64,000 nt of DNA from positions 2,232,001-2,296,000 of the forward strand of contig NZ_CP059973.1 of NCBI RefSeq assembly GCF_009193295.2. Reading direction: 5' to 3'. Source of the DNA: Bacteroides luhongzhouii. Its GTDB lineage: Bacteria > Bacteroidota > Bacteroidia > Bacteroidales > Bacteroidaceae. Positions 1-8,598 of the stretch are shown here, piece by piece (positions within the stretch are counted from its first letter, which is position 1; every line of letters begins with the position of its first letter). The position numbers and the translations under genes were made by a program. Below the pieces are notes generated by a model. That model did not search any database. It had not been told where the DNA came from and worked only from the letters and a program-made list of their open reading frames with translations.

Positions 1-714
1 TGTGATAAACTCGGACTGAAGAATGCGTTTGCCTTCGATTTGCAGGCTGCTTGTAGTGGTTTTCTGTATTTGATGGAGACAGCAGCTAATTTCATCCGTT
101 CGGGAAGATATAAGAAAATTATCATTGTCGGTGCCGATAAGATGTCGTCAATGGTTAACTATACAGATCGTGCTACATGCCCTATCTTCGGTGACGGCGC
201 TGCTGCCTTTATGGTGGAACCGACTACGGAAGATTACGGAATCATGGATTCGATACTGAGAACTGATGGCAAAGGATTGCCTTTCCTCCACATGAAAGCT
301 GGTGGTTCGGTTTGTCCTCCGTCTTATTTCACAGTAGACAATAAAATGCACTATTTGCACCAGGAAGGAAGAACAGTGTTTAAATATGCTGTATCCAACA
401 TGTCGGATGTGTCTGCTGCTATTGCAGAAAAGAATGGTCTGACGAAAGATAGTATCAACTGGATTGTTCCGCATCAGGCGAATGTCCGTATTATCGAAGC
501 CGTGGCTCACCGTATGGAGGTGCCAATGGATAAAGTGTTGGTAAATATTGAGCATTACGGTAATACAAGTGCCGCTACTCTTCCTCTGTGTATCTGGGAT
601 TATGAAGATAAACTCAAGAAAGGTGATAATATCATTTTCACTGCATTCGGTGCCGGATTTACATGGGGCGCAGTTTACGTGAAATGGGGTTATGACGGAA
701 AGAAGGAATCGTAA
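1..714 (+). CDS. fabH: 3-oxoacyl-ACP synthase III, C-terminal part (5' end outside window)
   Basis: This is the beta-ketoacyl-ACP synthase that condenses acetyl-CoA with malonyl-ACP to start type II fatty acid synthesis. The reading frame is open from base 1, so about the first third of the protein is missing; 237 residues remain. The thiolase-fold catalytic triad is visible: the nucleophile Cys in AACSG (fragment residue 18), His in VPHQAN (residue 158) and Asn in HYGNTSAAT (residue 188). The C-terminal glycine-rich [14 protein letters not shown] is typical. A terminator follows, then era. No anomaly is seen in the part present. Confidence 0.95.
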   Translation, partial: CDKLGLKNAFAFDLQAACSGFLYLMETAANFIRSGRYKKIIIVGADKMSSMVNYTDRATCPIFGDGAAAFMVEPTTEDYGIMDSILRTDGKGLPFLHMKAGGSVCPPSYFTVDNKMHYLHQEGRTVFKYAVSNMSDVSAAIAEKNGLTKDSINWIVPHQANVRIIEAVAHRMEVPMDKVLVNIEHYGNTSAATLPLCIWDYEDKLKKGDNIIFTAFGAGFTWGAVYVKWGYDGKKES

Positions 715-740
715 CGTAAGTTACTGAACTATAACACTCA

Positions 741-775
741 AAAACGCATCCTATTTCGATTCGATGCGTTTTTTT
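741..775 (+). terminator. rho-independent terminator after fabH
   Basis: AAAACGCATC (741-750) pairs with GATGCGTTTT (763-772) across a 12-nt loop and runs into a T tract ending at 775. It lies 27 bp after the fabH stop and 26 bp before era, so it should separate the two transcripts. Confidence 0.85.
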
Positions 776-800
776 GTCTCAACCAATAAAATGAAGAGAA

Positions 801-1682
801 ATGCATAAAGCAGGTTTTGTAAACATTGTAGGAAATCCGAATGTCGGAAAATCGACATTGATGAATGCTTTGGTAGGCGAACGTATTTCGATTGCTACCT
901 TCAAGGCGCAGACAACTCGTCACCGGATTATGGGAATCTATAATACGGATGAAATGCAGATTGTTTTTTCTGATACTCCGGGAGTATTGAAGCCCAATTA
1001 TAAATTACAGGAGTCGATGCTGAATTTTTCTACTTCGGCATTGACGGATGCGGATATCTTGCTTTATGTGACTGACGTGGTGGAGACGCCGGATAAGAAT
1101 AATGAGTTTATGGAGAAGGTACGTCAGATGACGGTGCCTGTGCTTTTGCTCATCAATAAGATAGATCTTACAGATCAGGAAAAACTGGTAAAGCTGGTGG
1201 AAGATTGGACAGAATTGCTTCCCCAAGCCGAAATTATTCCGATTTCTGCTACATCGAAGTTCAATGTGGACTATGTGATGAAGCGAATCAAAGAACTGTT
1301 GCCCGATTCTCCTCCTTATTTTGGAAAGGATCAGTGGACGGACAAGCCTGCCCGTTTCTTCGTGAATGAGATTATCCGGGAAAAGATTCTGCTCTACTAC
1401 GACAAGGAGATTCCCTATTCGGTGGAAGTTGTCGTAGAGGAGTTTAAGGAAGAGCCGAAGAAGATTCATATTCGTGCGGTGATTAACGTGGAACGTGATT
1501 CGCAGAAAGGAATTATTATCGGTAAACAGGGCAAGGCGTTGAAGAAGGTAGCTACCGAGGCCCGCCGCGAACTGGAACGTTTCTTTGGAAAGACTATTTT
1601 CCTTGAAACGTATGTGAAAGTAGATAAAGATTGGCGTAGTTCGGATAAGGAGCTGCGTAATTTTGGTTATCAGTTAGATTAA
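801..1682 (+). CDS. era: GTPase Era
   Basis: Era is an essential GTPase that binds 16S rRNA and helps mature the 30S subunit. At 293 residues it has normal length. The N-terminal G domain shows G1 GNPNVGKST (residues 11-19), G3 DTPG, G4 NKID and G5 SAT. The C-terminal KH RNA-binding domain carries the GKQGKALKKV loop and ends in VKVDKDWR, as in other Era proteins. der follows 48 bp downstream, so the two ribosome-assembly GTPases are probably co-transcribed. Confidence 0.97.
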   Translation: MHKAGFVNIVGNPNVGKSTLMNALVGERISIATFKAQTTRHRIMGIYNTDEMQIVFSDTPGVLKPNYKLQESMLNFSTSALTDADILLYVTDVVETPDKNNEFMEKVRQMTVPVLLLINKIDLTDQEKLVKLVEDWTELLPQAEIIPISATSKFNVDYVMKRIKELLPDSPPYFGKDQWTDKPARFFVNEIIREKILLYYDKEIPYSVEVVVEEFKEEPKKIHIRAVINVERDSQKGIIIGKQGKALKKVATEARRELERFFGKTIFLETYVKVDKDWRSSDKELRNFGYQLD

Positions 1683-1730
1683 GAGTATTCATGCGACTGC
1701 GATAGTCGTGAAAAAACAAGGTATTGAACT

Positions 1731-3044
1731 ATGGGTAATTTAGTTGCAATTGTAGGACGCCCGAATGTGGGCAAGTCTACCTTATTTAACCGTCTGACGA
1801 AGACTCGTCAGGCTATTGTGAATGAAGAAGCGGGTACAACCCGCGACAGGCAATATGGCAAGTCCGAGTGGCTGGGTCGTGAGTTCTCCGTGGTGGATAC
1901 CGGCGGATGGGTGGTTAATTCGGATGATGTTTTTGAAGAGGAAATCCGTAAGCAGGTATTATTGGCAGTGGATGAAGCGGACGTTATTTTGTTCGTTGTG
2001 GATGTGATGAATGGAGTGACCGATTTGGATATGCAGGTAGCGGCTATTCTGCGCCGTGCTAATAGTCCGGTGATTATGGTTGCCAATAAAACGGATAATC
2101 ATGATTTACAGTATAACGCTCCCGAGTTTTATAAATTGGGATTGGGCGATCCGTATTGTGTTTCTGCCATGACAGGAAGTGGTACGGGTGATTTGATGGA
2201 TTTGATTGTCAGCAATTTCAAGAAGGAGTCTTCTGAAATCTTGGATGATGATATTCCCCGTTTTGCTGTAGTAGGACGTCCGAATGCCGGCAAGTCTTCC
2301 ATTGTAAACGCCTTTATTGGGGAAGAACGTAATATCGTGACAGAAATTGCAGGAACTACCCGTGACTCGATCTATACTCGTTACAATAAATTCGGATTTG
2401 ATTTTTACCTGGTAGATACGGCAGGTATCCGTAAGAAAAACAAGGTAAATGAAGACTTGGAATATTATTCAGTGATTCGTTCGATTCGTGCCATCGAAGG
2501 CTCTGATGTTTGTATTCTGATGTTGGATGCAACGAGGGGTGTTGAGAGCCAGGACTTGAATATCTTCTCTCTGATACAAAAGAACCAGAAAGGATTGGTA
2601 GTCGTGATTAATAAATGGGACTTGGTGGAAGATAAATCAGTGAAAGTGCAGAAGACATTTGAGGAAGCTGTCCGTTCACGTTTTGCTCCGTTTGTCGATT
2701 TTCCAATCATCTTTGCTTCTGCATTGACTAAACAACGTATTCTAAAAGTGCTGGAAGAAGCACGTAATGTATATGAGAACCGGACGACAAAAATTCCGAC
2801 GGCTCGTTTGAATGAAGAAATGCTTCCGTTGATCGAGGCTTATCCGCCTCCCTCAAATAAAGGTAAGTATATCAAGATTAAATATATCACACAGTTGCCG
2901 AATACGCAGGTGCCTTCATTTGTCTATTTTGCCAACTTGCCGCAGTATGTGAAGGATCCGTACAAACGCTTCCTCGAAAATAAGATGCGTGAGAAATGGA
3001 ATCTGACAGGTACTCCGATTAATATTTATATTCGACAGAAATAA
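1731..3044 (+). CDS. der: ribosome biogenesis GTPase Der (EngA)
   Basis: Der is a tandem GTPase needed for 50S assembly. It has 437 residues. Domain 1 has [10 protein letters not shown] (from residue 8), DTGGW and NKTD; domain 2 has GRPNAGKSS (about residue 184), DTAGI and NKWD. The C-terminal KH-like domain carries the usual [14 protein letters not shown] stretch. It sits directly after era, and its stop codon abuts a long perfect inverted repeat that separates it from the convergent lptB. Confidence 0.97.
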   Translation: MGNLVAIVGRPNVGKSTLFNRLTKTRQAIVNEEAGTTRDRQYGKSEWLGREFSVVDTGGWVVNSDDVFEEEIRKQVLLAVDEADVILFVVDVMNGVTDLDMQVAAILRRANSPVIMVANKTDNHDLQYNAPEFYKLGLGDPYCVSAMTGSGTGDLMDLIVSNFKKESSEILDDDIPRFAVVGRPNAGKSSIVNAFIGEERNIVTEIAGTTRDSIYTRYNKFGFDFYLVDTAGIRKKNKVNEDLEYYSVIRSIRAIEGSDVCILMLDATRGVESQDLNIFSLIQKNQKGLVVVINKWDLVEDKSVKVQKTFEEAVRSRFAPFVDFPIIFASALTKQRILKVLEEARNVYENRTTKIPTARLNEEMLPLIEAYPPPSNKGKYIKIKYITQLPNTQVPSFVYFANLPQYVKDPYKRFLENKMREKWNLTGTPINIYIRQK

Positions 3045-3170
3045 GATTCACCACAGAGGACACAGAGAAATAATAAATCAAAGACACGGACTGTCTCAAC
3101 TATATAAATATATATTGGGGCAATCCGTGTCTTCTTATAAAATAAAACTCTGTGTCCTCTGTGGTGAATC
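3045..3170. repeat. nested perfect inverted repeat, likely bidirectional terminator
   Basis: The whole space between the convergent der and lptB genes is a palindrome. A 23-bp outer arm (3045-3067) is exactly reverse-complemented at 3148-3170, touching both stop codons. Inside it, AAGACACGGA (3081-3090) pairs with TCCGTGTCTT (3124-3133), and the pairing continues imperfectly towards an AT-rich loop. The position supports termination in both directions. The absence of a clean T tract and the repeat-like CACAGAG words also fit a dispersed repeat. Confidence 0.75.
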
Positions 3171-3931
3171 TATTTCTCCAACTGGAAGTCTTTACGACGT
3201 AAAACGAAGCTGTTACTCAAGTATTTTTCGCGCACAATCTGATTCTCCGATAATTCTTCCGGTGTTCCCTGGAAAAGAATCTTTCCTTCGAACAACAGAT
3301 AGGCGCGGTCAGTGATACTAAGTGTCTCTTGTACGTTGTGGTCGGTAATCAGGATTCCGATATTCTTGTCTTTCAGTTTCCATACAATTTGCTGGATATC
3401 TTCTACGGCAATCGGGTCTACACCGGCAAAAGGTTCGTCAAGCATGATGAATTTGGGGTCGATGGCAAGACAACGGGCAATCTCCGTACGGCGGCGTTCA
3501 CCTCCGGACAATTGGTTTCCTTTGTTTTTGCGTACCTTTTGCAGACGGAATTCTGCTATCAGACTTTCAAGTTTTTCCTTTTGATATTCTTTGGGTTTGT
3601 TAGTCATTTCCAGTACAGCGGCGATATTATCTTCCACACTCATCTGGCGGAAAACGGAAGCTTCCTGTGCAAGGTAGCCGATTCCCGTTTGTGCGCGTTT
3701 GTAAACCGGATATTTGGTAATCTCCAGGTCGTCGAGGAAAATACGTCCTTCATTCGGAGTAATCAGCCCTACAGTCATATAGAATGAAGTCGTCTTACCG
3801 GCACCGTTCGGTCCCAGCAAACCTACAATCTCACCTTGCTTCACATTGATGGAAACGTGGCTCACAACGGTTCGTTTACCGTACTTCTTAACCAGGTCTT
3901 CCGTGCGGAGCACCATCTTGCTTTCTTCCAT
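3170..3931 (-). CDS. lptB: LPS export ABC transporter ATP-binding protein LptB
   Basis: LptB is the ATPase that powers LPS extraction from the inner membrane by LptFG and transfer along the Lpt bridge. The protein has 253 residues. Walker A is GPNGAGKTT, the Q-loop region is [12 protein letters not shown], the signature is LSGGERRR, Walker B is [10 protein letters not shown] and the H-loop is [14 protein letters not shown] and the QEASVFR stretch favour LptB over other branched-chain-type ATPases. It is transcribed away from mlaE; an OstA/LptA-like gene lies elsewhere in this window at 17761. Confidence 0.93.
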   Translation of the reverse strand: MEESKMVLRTEDLVKKYGKRTVVSHVSINVKQGEIVGLLGPNGAGKTTSFYMTVGLITPNEGRIFLDDLEITKYPVYKRAQTGIGYLAQEASVFRQMSVEDNIAAVLEMTNKPKEYQKEKLESLIAEFRLQKVRKNKGNQLSGGERRRTEIARCLAIDPKFIMLDEPFAGVDPIAVEDIQQIVWKLKDKNIGILITDHNVQETLSITDRAYLLFEGKILFQGTPEELSENQIVREKYLSNSFVLRRKDFQLEK

Positions 3932-3949
3932 ATTCTAGTTATTTTGCGG

Positions 3950-3987
3950 CAAATGTAGTAAAAATAAGCTGAAATAATGTACATTTG
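3950..3987. promoter_or_regulatory. mirror-image divergent promoters for lptB and mlaE
   Basis: The -7 box TACATTTG occurs on the plus strand at 3980-3987 (for mlaE) and on the minus strand as CAAATGTA at 3950-3957 (for lptB). Both match TAnnTTTG and are separated by 22 bp, so the boxes form an 8-bp inverted repeat. No good -33 TTTG is seen for either, because each -33 region overlaps the opposite promoter. Confidence 0.6.
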
Positions 3988-4006
3988 CAGACAAATAGTG
4001 TGAGTT

Positions 4007-4750
4007 ATGATAAAAGCATTGAGAACCGTCGGGAGATATTTCATGCTGATGGGACGGACTTTTTCCCGTCCTGAACGTATGCGTATGTTTTTCCGGCAAT
4101 ACCTTAACGAGTTGGAGCAATTAGGTGTGAACTCCATCGGCATCGTGCTGTTGATTTCGTTTTTCATCGGCGCGGTTATTACCATCCAGATCAAGTTGAA
4201 TATCGAAAGTCCGTGGATGCCTCGCTGGACAGTGGGATATGTGACACGTGAAATTATGTTGCTGGAATTTTCTTCCTCTATCATGTGTTTGATTCTTGCG
4301 GGAAAAGTAGGTTCGAATATCGCTTCGGAATTAGGAACGATGCGGGTGACGCAGCAGATTGACGCGCTCGAAATTATGGGTATCAATTCGGCGAACTACC
4401 TGATTCTGCCTAAGATTACGGCGATGGTAACTGTGATTCCTATTTTAGTGACGTTCAGTATCTTTGCCGGAATTATCGGTGCCTTTTGCACGTGTTGGTT
4501 TGCCGGGGTTATGAATGCGGTCGATCTGGAATATGGATTGCAATATATGTTTGTGGAGTGGTTTATTTGGGCCGGTATCATCAAATCCCTCTTTTTCGCG
4601 TTTATTATTGCAAGTGTGTCGGCTTTCTTCGGATATACGGTAGATGGTGGATCGATTGCTGTGGGAAAGGCTTCTACGGATGCCGTAGTATCCAGCAGTG
4701 TATTGATTCTGTTTGCGGACTTGATATTAACTAAACTTCTGATGGGATGA
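4007..4750 (+). CDS. mlaE: MlaE-family ABC transporter permease
   Basis: This is an inner-membrane permease of the MlaE/YrbE family, which moves phospholipids between inner and outer membrane to keep outer-membrane asymmetry. It has 247 residues with about five hydrophobic segments. The family signature ELGTMRVTQQIDALEIMG is clear around residue 115. Its stop overlaps the start of the ATPase gene by four bases (ATGA), which indicates translational coupling. An MlaD-type substrate-binding gene, usually next, is not found immediately downstream. Confidence 0.9.
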   Translation: MIKALRTVGRYFMLMGRTFSRPERMRMFFRQYLNELEQLGVNSIGIVLLISFFIGAVITIQIKLNIESPWMPRWTVGYVTREIMLLEFSSSIMCLILAGKVGSNIASELGTMRVTQQIDALEIMGINSANYLILPKITAMVTVIPILVTFSIFAGIIGAFCTCWFAGVMNAVDLEYGLQYMFVEWFIWAGIIKSLFFAFIIASVSAFFGYTVDGGSIAVGKASTDAVVSSSVLILFADLILTKLLMG

Positions 4751-5517
4751 TTGAGATTAAAGGACTTTATAAATCATTTGATGATAAAACAGTATTGAGT
4801 GATATCAATGCTAGTTTTGAAAATGGAAAGACGAATTTGATTATCGGTCAGAGTGGCTCCGGTAAGACAGTGTTGATGAAGTGTATTGTAGGATTGCTTA
4901 CTCCGGAGAAGGGGGAAGTCTTATATGACGGACGTAACCTTGTCTTGATGGGGAAGAAGGAGAAAAAGATGCTTCGCAAGGAGATGGGGATGATTTTCCA
5001 GAGTGCGGCTCTGTTTGACTCGATGACGGTGTTGGACAATGTGATGTTTCCGCTGAATATGTTTAGCAATGATACTTTGCGTGACCGTACCAAACGGGCG
5101 ATGTTCTGCTTGGATCGTGTGAATCTGGGGGAAGCGAAAGATAAGTTTCCGGGAGAAATCAGCGGGGGTATGCAGAAGCGTGTGGCTATTGCACGTGCGA
5201 TTGCCCTGAATCCGCAATATTTGTTTTGTGATGAACCGAACTCGGGACTCGATCCGAAAACGTCATTGGTTATTGATGATCTTATCCATGATATTACTCA
5301 GGAATATAACATGACGACCATTATCAATACGCATGATATGAACTCTGTATTGGGAATTGGCGAGAAGGTGATTTATATTTATGAAGGACATAAAGAGTGG
5401 GAAGGGACAAAAGATGATATCTTTACCTCTACCAACGAACGACTGAATAACTTTATCTTTGCTTCAGACTTGCTCCGTAAGGTGAAGGACGTGGAAGTGC
5501 AGGGAATGGAAGGGTAA
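4747..5517 (+). CDS. mlaF: MlaF-type ABC transporter ATP-binding protein
   Basis: This is the ATPase partner of the permease just upstream, in the Mla phospholipid transport complex. It has 256 residues with Walker A GQSGSGKT, signature ISGGMQKR, Walker B LFCDEPNSG and H-loop NTHDM. ISGGMQKRVAIARA is typical of MlaF. Its ATG overlaps the mlaE stop codon. A strong terminator at 5523-5560 ends the two-gene unit, so the remaining Mla components must be encoded elsewhere. Confidence 0.92.
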   Translation: MIEIKGLYKSFDDKTVLSDINASFENGKTNLIIGQSGSGKTVLMKCIVGLLTPEKGEVLYDGRNLVLMGKKEKKMLRKEMGMIFQSAALFDSMTVLDNVMFPLNMFSNDTLRDRTKRAMFCLDRVNLGEAKDKFPGEISGGMQKRVAIARAIALNPQYLFCDEPNSGLDPKTSLVIDDLIHDITQEYNMTTIINTHDMNSVLGIGEKVIYIYEGHKEWEGTKDDIFTSTNERLNNFIFASDLLRKVKDVEVQGMEG

Positions 5518-5522
5518 TAAAA

Positions 5523-5560
5523 AAACTTCTGTCATCGGGTGACAGAAGTTTCTTTTTTTC
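5523..5560. terminator. bidirectional terminator between mlaF and the RRM gene
   Basis: AAACTTCTGTCA (523-534 of this kilobase) pairs perfectly with TGACAGAAGTTT (540-551) over a 5-nt loop. A-rich and T-rich tracts flank it on both sides, so it can serve the plus-strand mlaF and the minus-strand RNA-binding protein gene. Confidence 0.88.
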
Positions 5561-5582
5561 TTAGCTATATTAGCGTCGGCAA

Positions 5583-5828
5583 TTAAGCTCTAGGTCTAGC
5601 TTCTTTAACTACCATTGTACGGCCCATGTATTCAGCTCCGTTCAATTCAGCAATAGCTTTTGCAGCTGCAGCGTCGTCTTCCATTTCGATGAAAGCGAAT
5701 CCTTTGGATTTACCGGTTTCACGGTCCATAACAACTTTAACTGATGATACTGCTCCGTAATCTTCCATCACTTGTTGCAGATCTCCTTCCTTAACACGGT
5801 AGTTAAGGTTTCCAACATAAATGTTCAT
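5583..5828 (-). CDS. RRM-domain RNA-binding protein
   Basis: This is a single RNA-recognition-motif protein of 81 residues, a family common in Bacteroides and thought to act as a global RNA-binding regulator. RNP2 is IYVGNLNY at residues 3-10 and RNP1 is KGFAFIEM at about residues 43-50. The RRM nearly fills the protein, leaving only a short basic tail (KEARPRA). The gene is monocistronic, with an unusually long upstream region containing an inverted repeat at 5861-5913. The specific RNA targets cannot be read from the sequence. Confidence 0.92.
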   Translation of the reverse strand: MNIYVGNLNYRVKEGDLQQVMEDYGAVSSVKVVMDRETGKSKGFAFIEMEDDAAAAKAIAELNGAEYMGRTMVVKEARPRA

Positions 5829-5860
5829 AATGAAAATGATAAAAAATAAATAAATGAATA

Positions 5861-5913
5861 AAACTCTCTGGATAGATGGTTACTAATAAAAAGATTAAAA
5901 CGACAGAGAGTTT
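5861..5913 (-). promoter_or_regulatory. stem-loop in the leader of the RRM gene
   Basis: AAACTCTCTG (5861-5870) is the reverse complement of CAGAGAGTTT (5904-5913). The hairpin lies 32-85 bp upstream of the RRM-protein start and, if transcribed, would sit in its 5' UTR. RRM proteins often control their own mRNA, so this is a plausible regulatory element; that role is inference. Confidence 0.5.
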
Positions 5914-6044
5914 ACAGATGCGTTTTTGTAACGGAAGTAAAAACCTTGTAATCAAATCGAGAAACTAATGCTCCATCAATCCGCAACAAAGAAAAGAATA
6001 ATTTTTGGATTAACCATCTTTTTGGAAGGTTAATTTGCGGATTA

Positions 6045-6260
6045 TCAGAAAAAAGTTCTTTCCTTTTCTCTTGAAAGAAAAGAAAGAACCAAAGAAAAGT
6101 TCAAGGCTGACTTTTTTCTCCTACTCGCTTCCTTCACTGCGCTAAAGGGCAGAAACTCGCTACGCTCAAACAGTCTGCCCTTTTTGACGCTTCGTTACGG
6201 GCGCTCGCTTGACGGAGAAAAAAGTGGGCCGGGGGAACCTGGCGGGCGGGGTGATGGGGA
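6045..6260. repeat. nested palindromic intergenic element
   Basis: In the 606-bp gene-free stretch between the RRM gene and tig lies a sequence of different composition. ACTTTTTTCTCC (6110-6121) is the perfect reverse complement of GGAGAAAAAAGT (6214-6225). Inside it AAAGGGCAGA (6144-6153) pairs with TCTGCCCTTT (6174-6183). A purine-rich A/G stretch precedes it (6070-6100) and a G-rich stretch follows it (6226-6255). It codes for nothing evident and looks like a dispersed palindromic repeat. Confidence 0.6.
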
Positions 6261-6352
6261 TTTTATATAGTTAATGGATGGAATATCAGTGGAATATTAA
6301 TAAAAGATGTGTGAAAGATGGGTGGCGTTGCTGAAATAAATCTGCAATGTCT

Positions 6353-6383
6353 TTTGAAATTTGAAAGATTAGCACTAATTTTG
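6353..6383 (+). promoter_or_regulatory. tig promoter
   Basis: TTTG at 6353-6356 is followed by exactly 19 bp and then TAATTTTG at 6376-6383, a full match to the Bacteroides TTTG-N19-TAnnTTTG consensus. Transcription would start near 6390, about 45 bp before the tig start codon. Confidence 0.85.
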
Positions 6384-6434
6384 CACCCTCTTTGAGTATA
6401 GAACAAAGTATAAATCAAATAAATAATTGTCAGA

Positions 6435-7790
6435 ATGAACGTTTCATTACAAAACATTGACAAAGTAAGCGCAGAGCTTACTGTAAAGCTTGAGAAAGCA
6501 GATTATCAGGAGAAAGTAGACAAAGAGTTGAAATCACTCCGTCAGAAGGCACAGATTCCAGGATTCCGTAAAGGTATGGTGCCGACAAGTCTTATTAAAA
6601 AGATGTATGGTAAATCGGTGATTGCAGAAGTTGTGAATAAGGCATTGCAAGAAGCTGTTTACAATTATATTAGAGAAAATAAGGTGAATATGCTGGGCGA
6701 GCCGTTGCCTAATGAAGAAAAGCAACAGAATATTGATTTCGATACAATGGAAGAATTCGATTTCGTGTTCGATATCGCTTTGGCACCTGAATTTAAAGCA
6801 GAAGTAAGCACTAAAGATAAAGTAGATTATTATTCTATCGAAGTTTCTGAAGAAATGATCGACAACCAGGTGAAGATGTACACTCAACGCACTGGCAAGT
6901 ATGATAAGGTAGACGCCTACGAAGATAATGATATGCTGAAAGGTCTGCTGGCACAGTTGGACGAAGAAGGTAATACAAAAGAAGGTGGTATTCAGGTAGA
7001 AGCTGCTGTGTTGATGCCTGCTTATATGAAGAATGACGATCAGAAAGCTATTTTTGCTAATGCAAAAGTAAATGATGTATTGGTGTTCAATCCGAATGTT
7101 GCTTATGACGGACATGCTGCAGAACTGGGTTCTTTGTTGAAGATCGACAAGGAAATCGCGAAAGACGTTAAGTCTGACTTCAGCTTCCAGGTAGAAGAAA
7201 TCACTCGTTTTGTTCCGGGTGAATTGACACAGGAAGTGTTCGACCAGGCATTCGGCGAAGGTGTTGTGAAGACTGAAGAAGAATTCCGCGCTAAGATTAA
7301 AGAAGAAATGGCAGCAAGATTTGTTGCTGACAGCGATTATAAGTTCCTGATCGATATTCGCAAAGTGATGATGGAAAAAGTAGGTAAGTTGGAATTCTCT
7401 GACGCTCTGCTGAAACGTATCATGTTGCTGAACAACGAAGAAAAGGGTGAAGAATATGTTGCTGAAAACTATGATAAGAGCATCGAGGAATTGACTTGGC
7501 ACCTGATTAAGGAGCAGTTGGTTGAAGCAAACGATATCAAAGTAGAACAGGAAGATGTTCTGAAGATGGCTAGAGAAACAACGAAGGCACAGTTTGCTCA
7601 ATACGGTATGTTGTCTATCCCTGATGATGTGCTTGACAACTATGCACAGGAGATGTTGAAGAAGAAAGAAACTATCAATAATCTGGTAAGTCGTGTTGTA
7701 GAAGTGAAGCTGGCTGCTGCTTTGAAAGCGCAGGTTACTTTGGAAAACAAGAACGTTTCGATCGAAGAATTCAATAAGCTGTTTGAATAA
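6435..7790 (+). CDS. tig: trigger factor
   Basis: Trigger factor is the ribosome-bound chaperone that meets nascent chains at the exit tunnel. The protein has 451 residues. The N-terminal ribosome-docking motif is GFRKGMVPTSLI near residue 43, equivalent to GFRK in E. coli. The middle prolyl-isomerase region is poorly conserved, as in other Bacteroidetes, and a long helical C-terminal chaperone domain follows. It has its own consensus promoter and a terminator, and lies upstream of clpP-clpX, the classical tig-clpP-clpX order. Confidence 0.95.
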   Translation: MNVSLQNIDKVSAELTVKLEKADYQEKVDKELKSLRQKAQIPGFRKGMVPTSLIKKMYGKSVIAEVVNKALQEAVYNYIRENKVNMLGEPLPNEEKQQNIDFDTMEEFDFVFDIALAPEFKAEVSTKDKVDYYSIEVSEEMIDNQVKMYTQRTGKYDKVDAYEDNDMLKGLLAQLDEEGNTKEGGIQVEAAVLMPAYMKNDDQKAIFANAKVNDVLVFNPNVAYDGHAAELGSLLKIDKEIAKDVKSDFSFQVEEITRFVPGELTQEVFDQAFGEGVVKTEEEFRAKIKEEMAARFVADSDYKFLIDIRKVMMEKVGKLEFSDALLKRIMLLNNEEKGEEYVAENYDKSIEELTWHLIKEQLVEANDIKVEQEDVLKMARETTKAQFAQYGMLSIPDDVLDNYAQEMLKKKETINNLVSRVVEVKLAAALKAQVTLENKNVSIEEFNKLFE

Positions 7791-7821
7791 TCATTCGGTT
7801 GAATAGAATATAAAGTCACAG

Positions 7822-7862
7822 AAACACAGAGTTTTTATAAAATTATAACTCTGTGTTTTTTT
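7822..7862 (+). terminator. terminator after tig
   Basis: AAACACAGAGTT (7822-7833) pairs perfectly with AACTCTGTGTTT (7847-7858) across an AT-rich loop and ends in seven T residues. It uses the same CACAGAG word as the palindrome at 3045-3170. Confidence 0.85.
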
Positions 7863-7933
7863 GTGTCTCTGTATTCTTTTTCGTTTCTTTGTACTTACGT
7901 TTATTTTTAATTTATAAGAAAGGAACAATTAAC

Positions 7934-8596
7934 ATGGATGATTTTAGAAAATACGCAACCAAGCATTTAGGAATGAATGGCATGGTATTGGATGATGTGA
8001 TTAAATCGCAGGCCGGGTATTTGAATCCCTATATTCTGGAAGAAAGACAGTTGAACGTTACTCAACTCGATGTTTTCTCCCGTTTGATGATGGACCGCAT
8101 CATTTTCCTCGGTACACAAGTAGATGACTATACAGCGAATACGCTTCAGGCACAGTTGCTGTATCTGGATTCTGTTGATCCGGGTAAGGATATCTCTATC
8201 TATATCAACTCTCCGGGTGGAAGTGTATATGCCGGACTAGGTATTTATGATACGATGCAGTTTATTTCAAGTGATGTTGCTACAATTTGTACAGGTATGG
8301 CAGCTTCAATGGCAGCTGTACTGCTTGTTGCCGGTGCTGAAGGCAAACGTTCGGCGTTGCCTCACTCACGTGTGATGATTCACCAACCGATGGGTGGTGC
8401 GCAAGGACAAGCGTCGGACATTGAAATCACAGCTCGTGAGATTCAGAAATTGAAGAAAGAACTTTATACGATCATCGCCGATCATTCGCATACTGATTTC
8501 GATAAAGTATGGGCGGACTCTGACCGCGACTACTGGATGACAGCTCAGGAAGCGAAAGAATACGGTATGATTGATGAGGTATTGATTAAGAAATAA
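7934..8596 (+). CDS. clpP: ATP-dependent Clp protease proteolytic subunit
   Basis: ClpP is the serine peptidase barrel that degrades proteins fed by ClpX. I start it at the ATG at 7934 (MDDFRKYATKHLG), giving 220 residues. An in-frame upstream extension would begin inside the terminator of tig and is implausible. The catalytic triad is Ser125 in GMAASMAAVLL, His in SRVMIHQPMGG and Asp in SDRDYWMTAQEA. The oxyanion-loop SPGGSVYAGLGIYD is present. clpX begins two bases after its stop, so the two are co-translated. Confidence 0.96.
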   Translation: MDDFRKYATKHLGMNGMVLDDVIKSQAGYLNPYILEERQLNVTQLDVFSRLMMDRIIFLGTQVDDYTANTLQAQLLYLDSVDPGKDISIYINSPGGSVYAGLGIYDTMQFISSDVATICTGMAASMAAVLLVAGAEGKRSALPHSRVMIHQPMGGAQGQASDIEITAREIQKLKKELYTIIADHSHTDFDKVWADSDRDYWMTAQEAKEYGMIDEVLIKK

Positions 8597-8598
8597 AA

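Noticed and set aside
7853..7933. N-terminal extension of ClpP in the same frame
   Set aside because: It starts in the T tract of the tig terminator and encodes a Phe/Val-rich stretch; ClpP proteins begin near MDDFRKYA.
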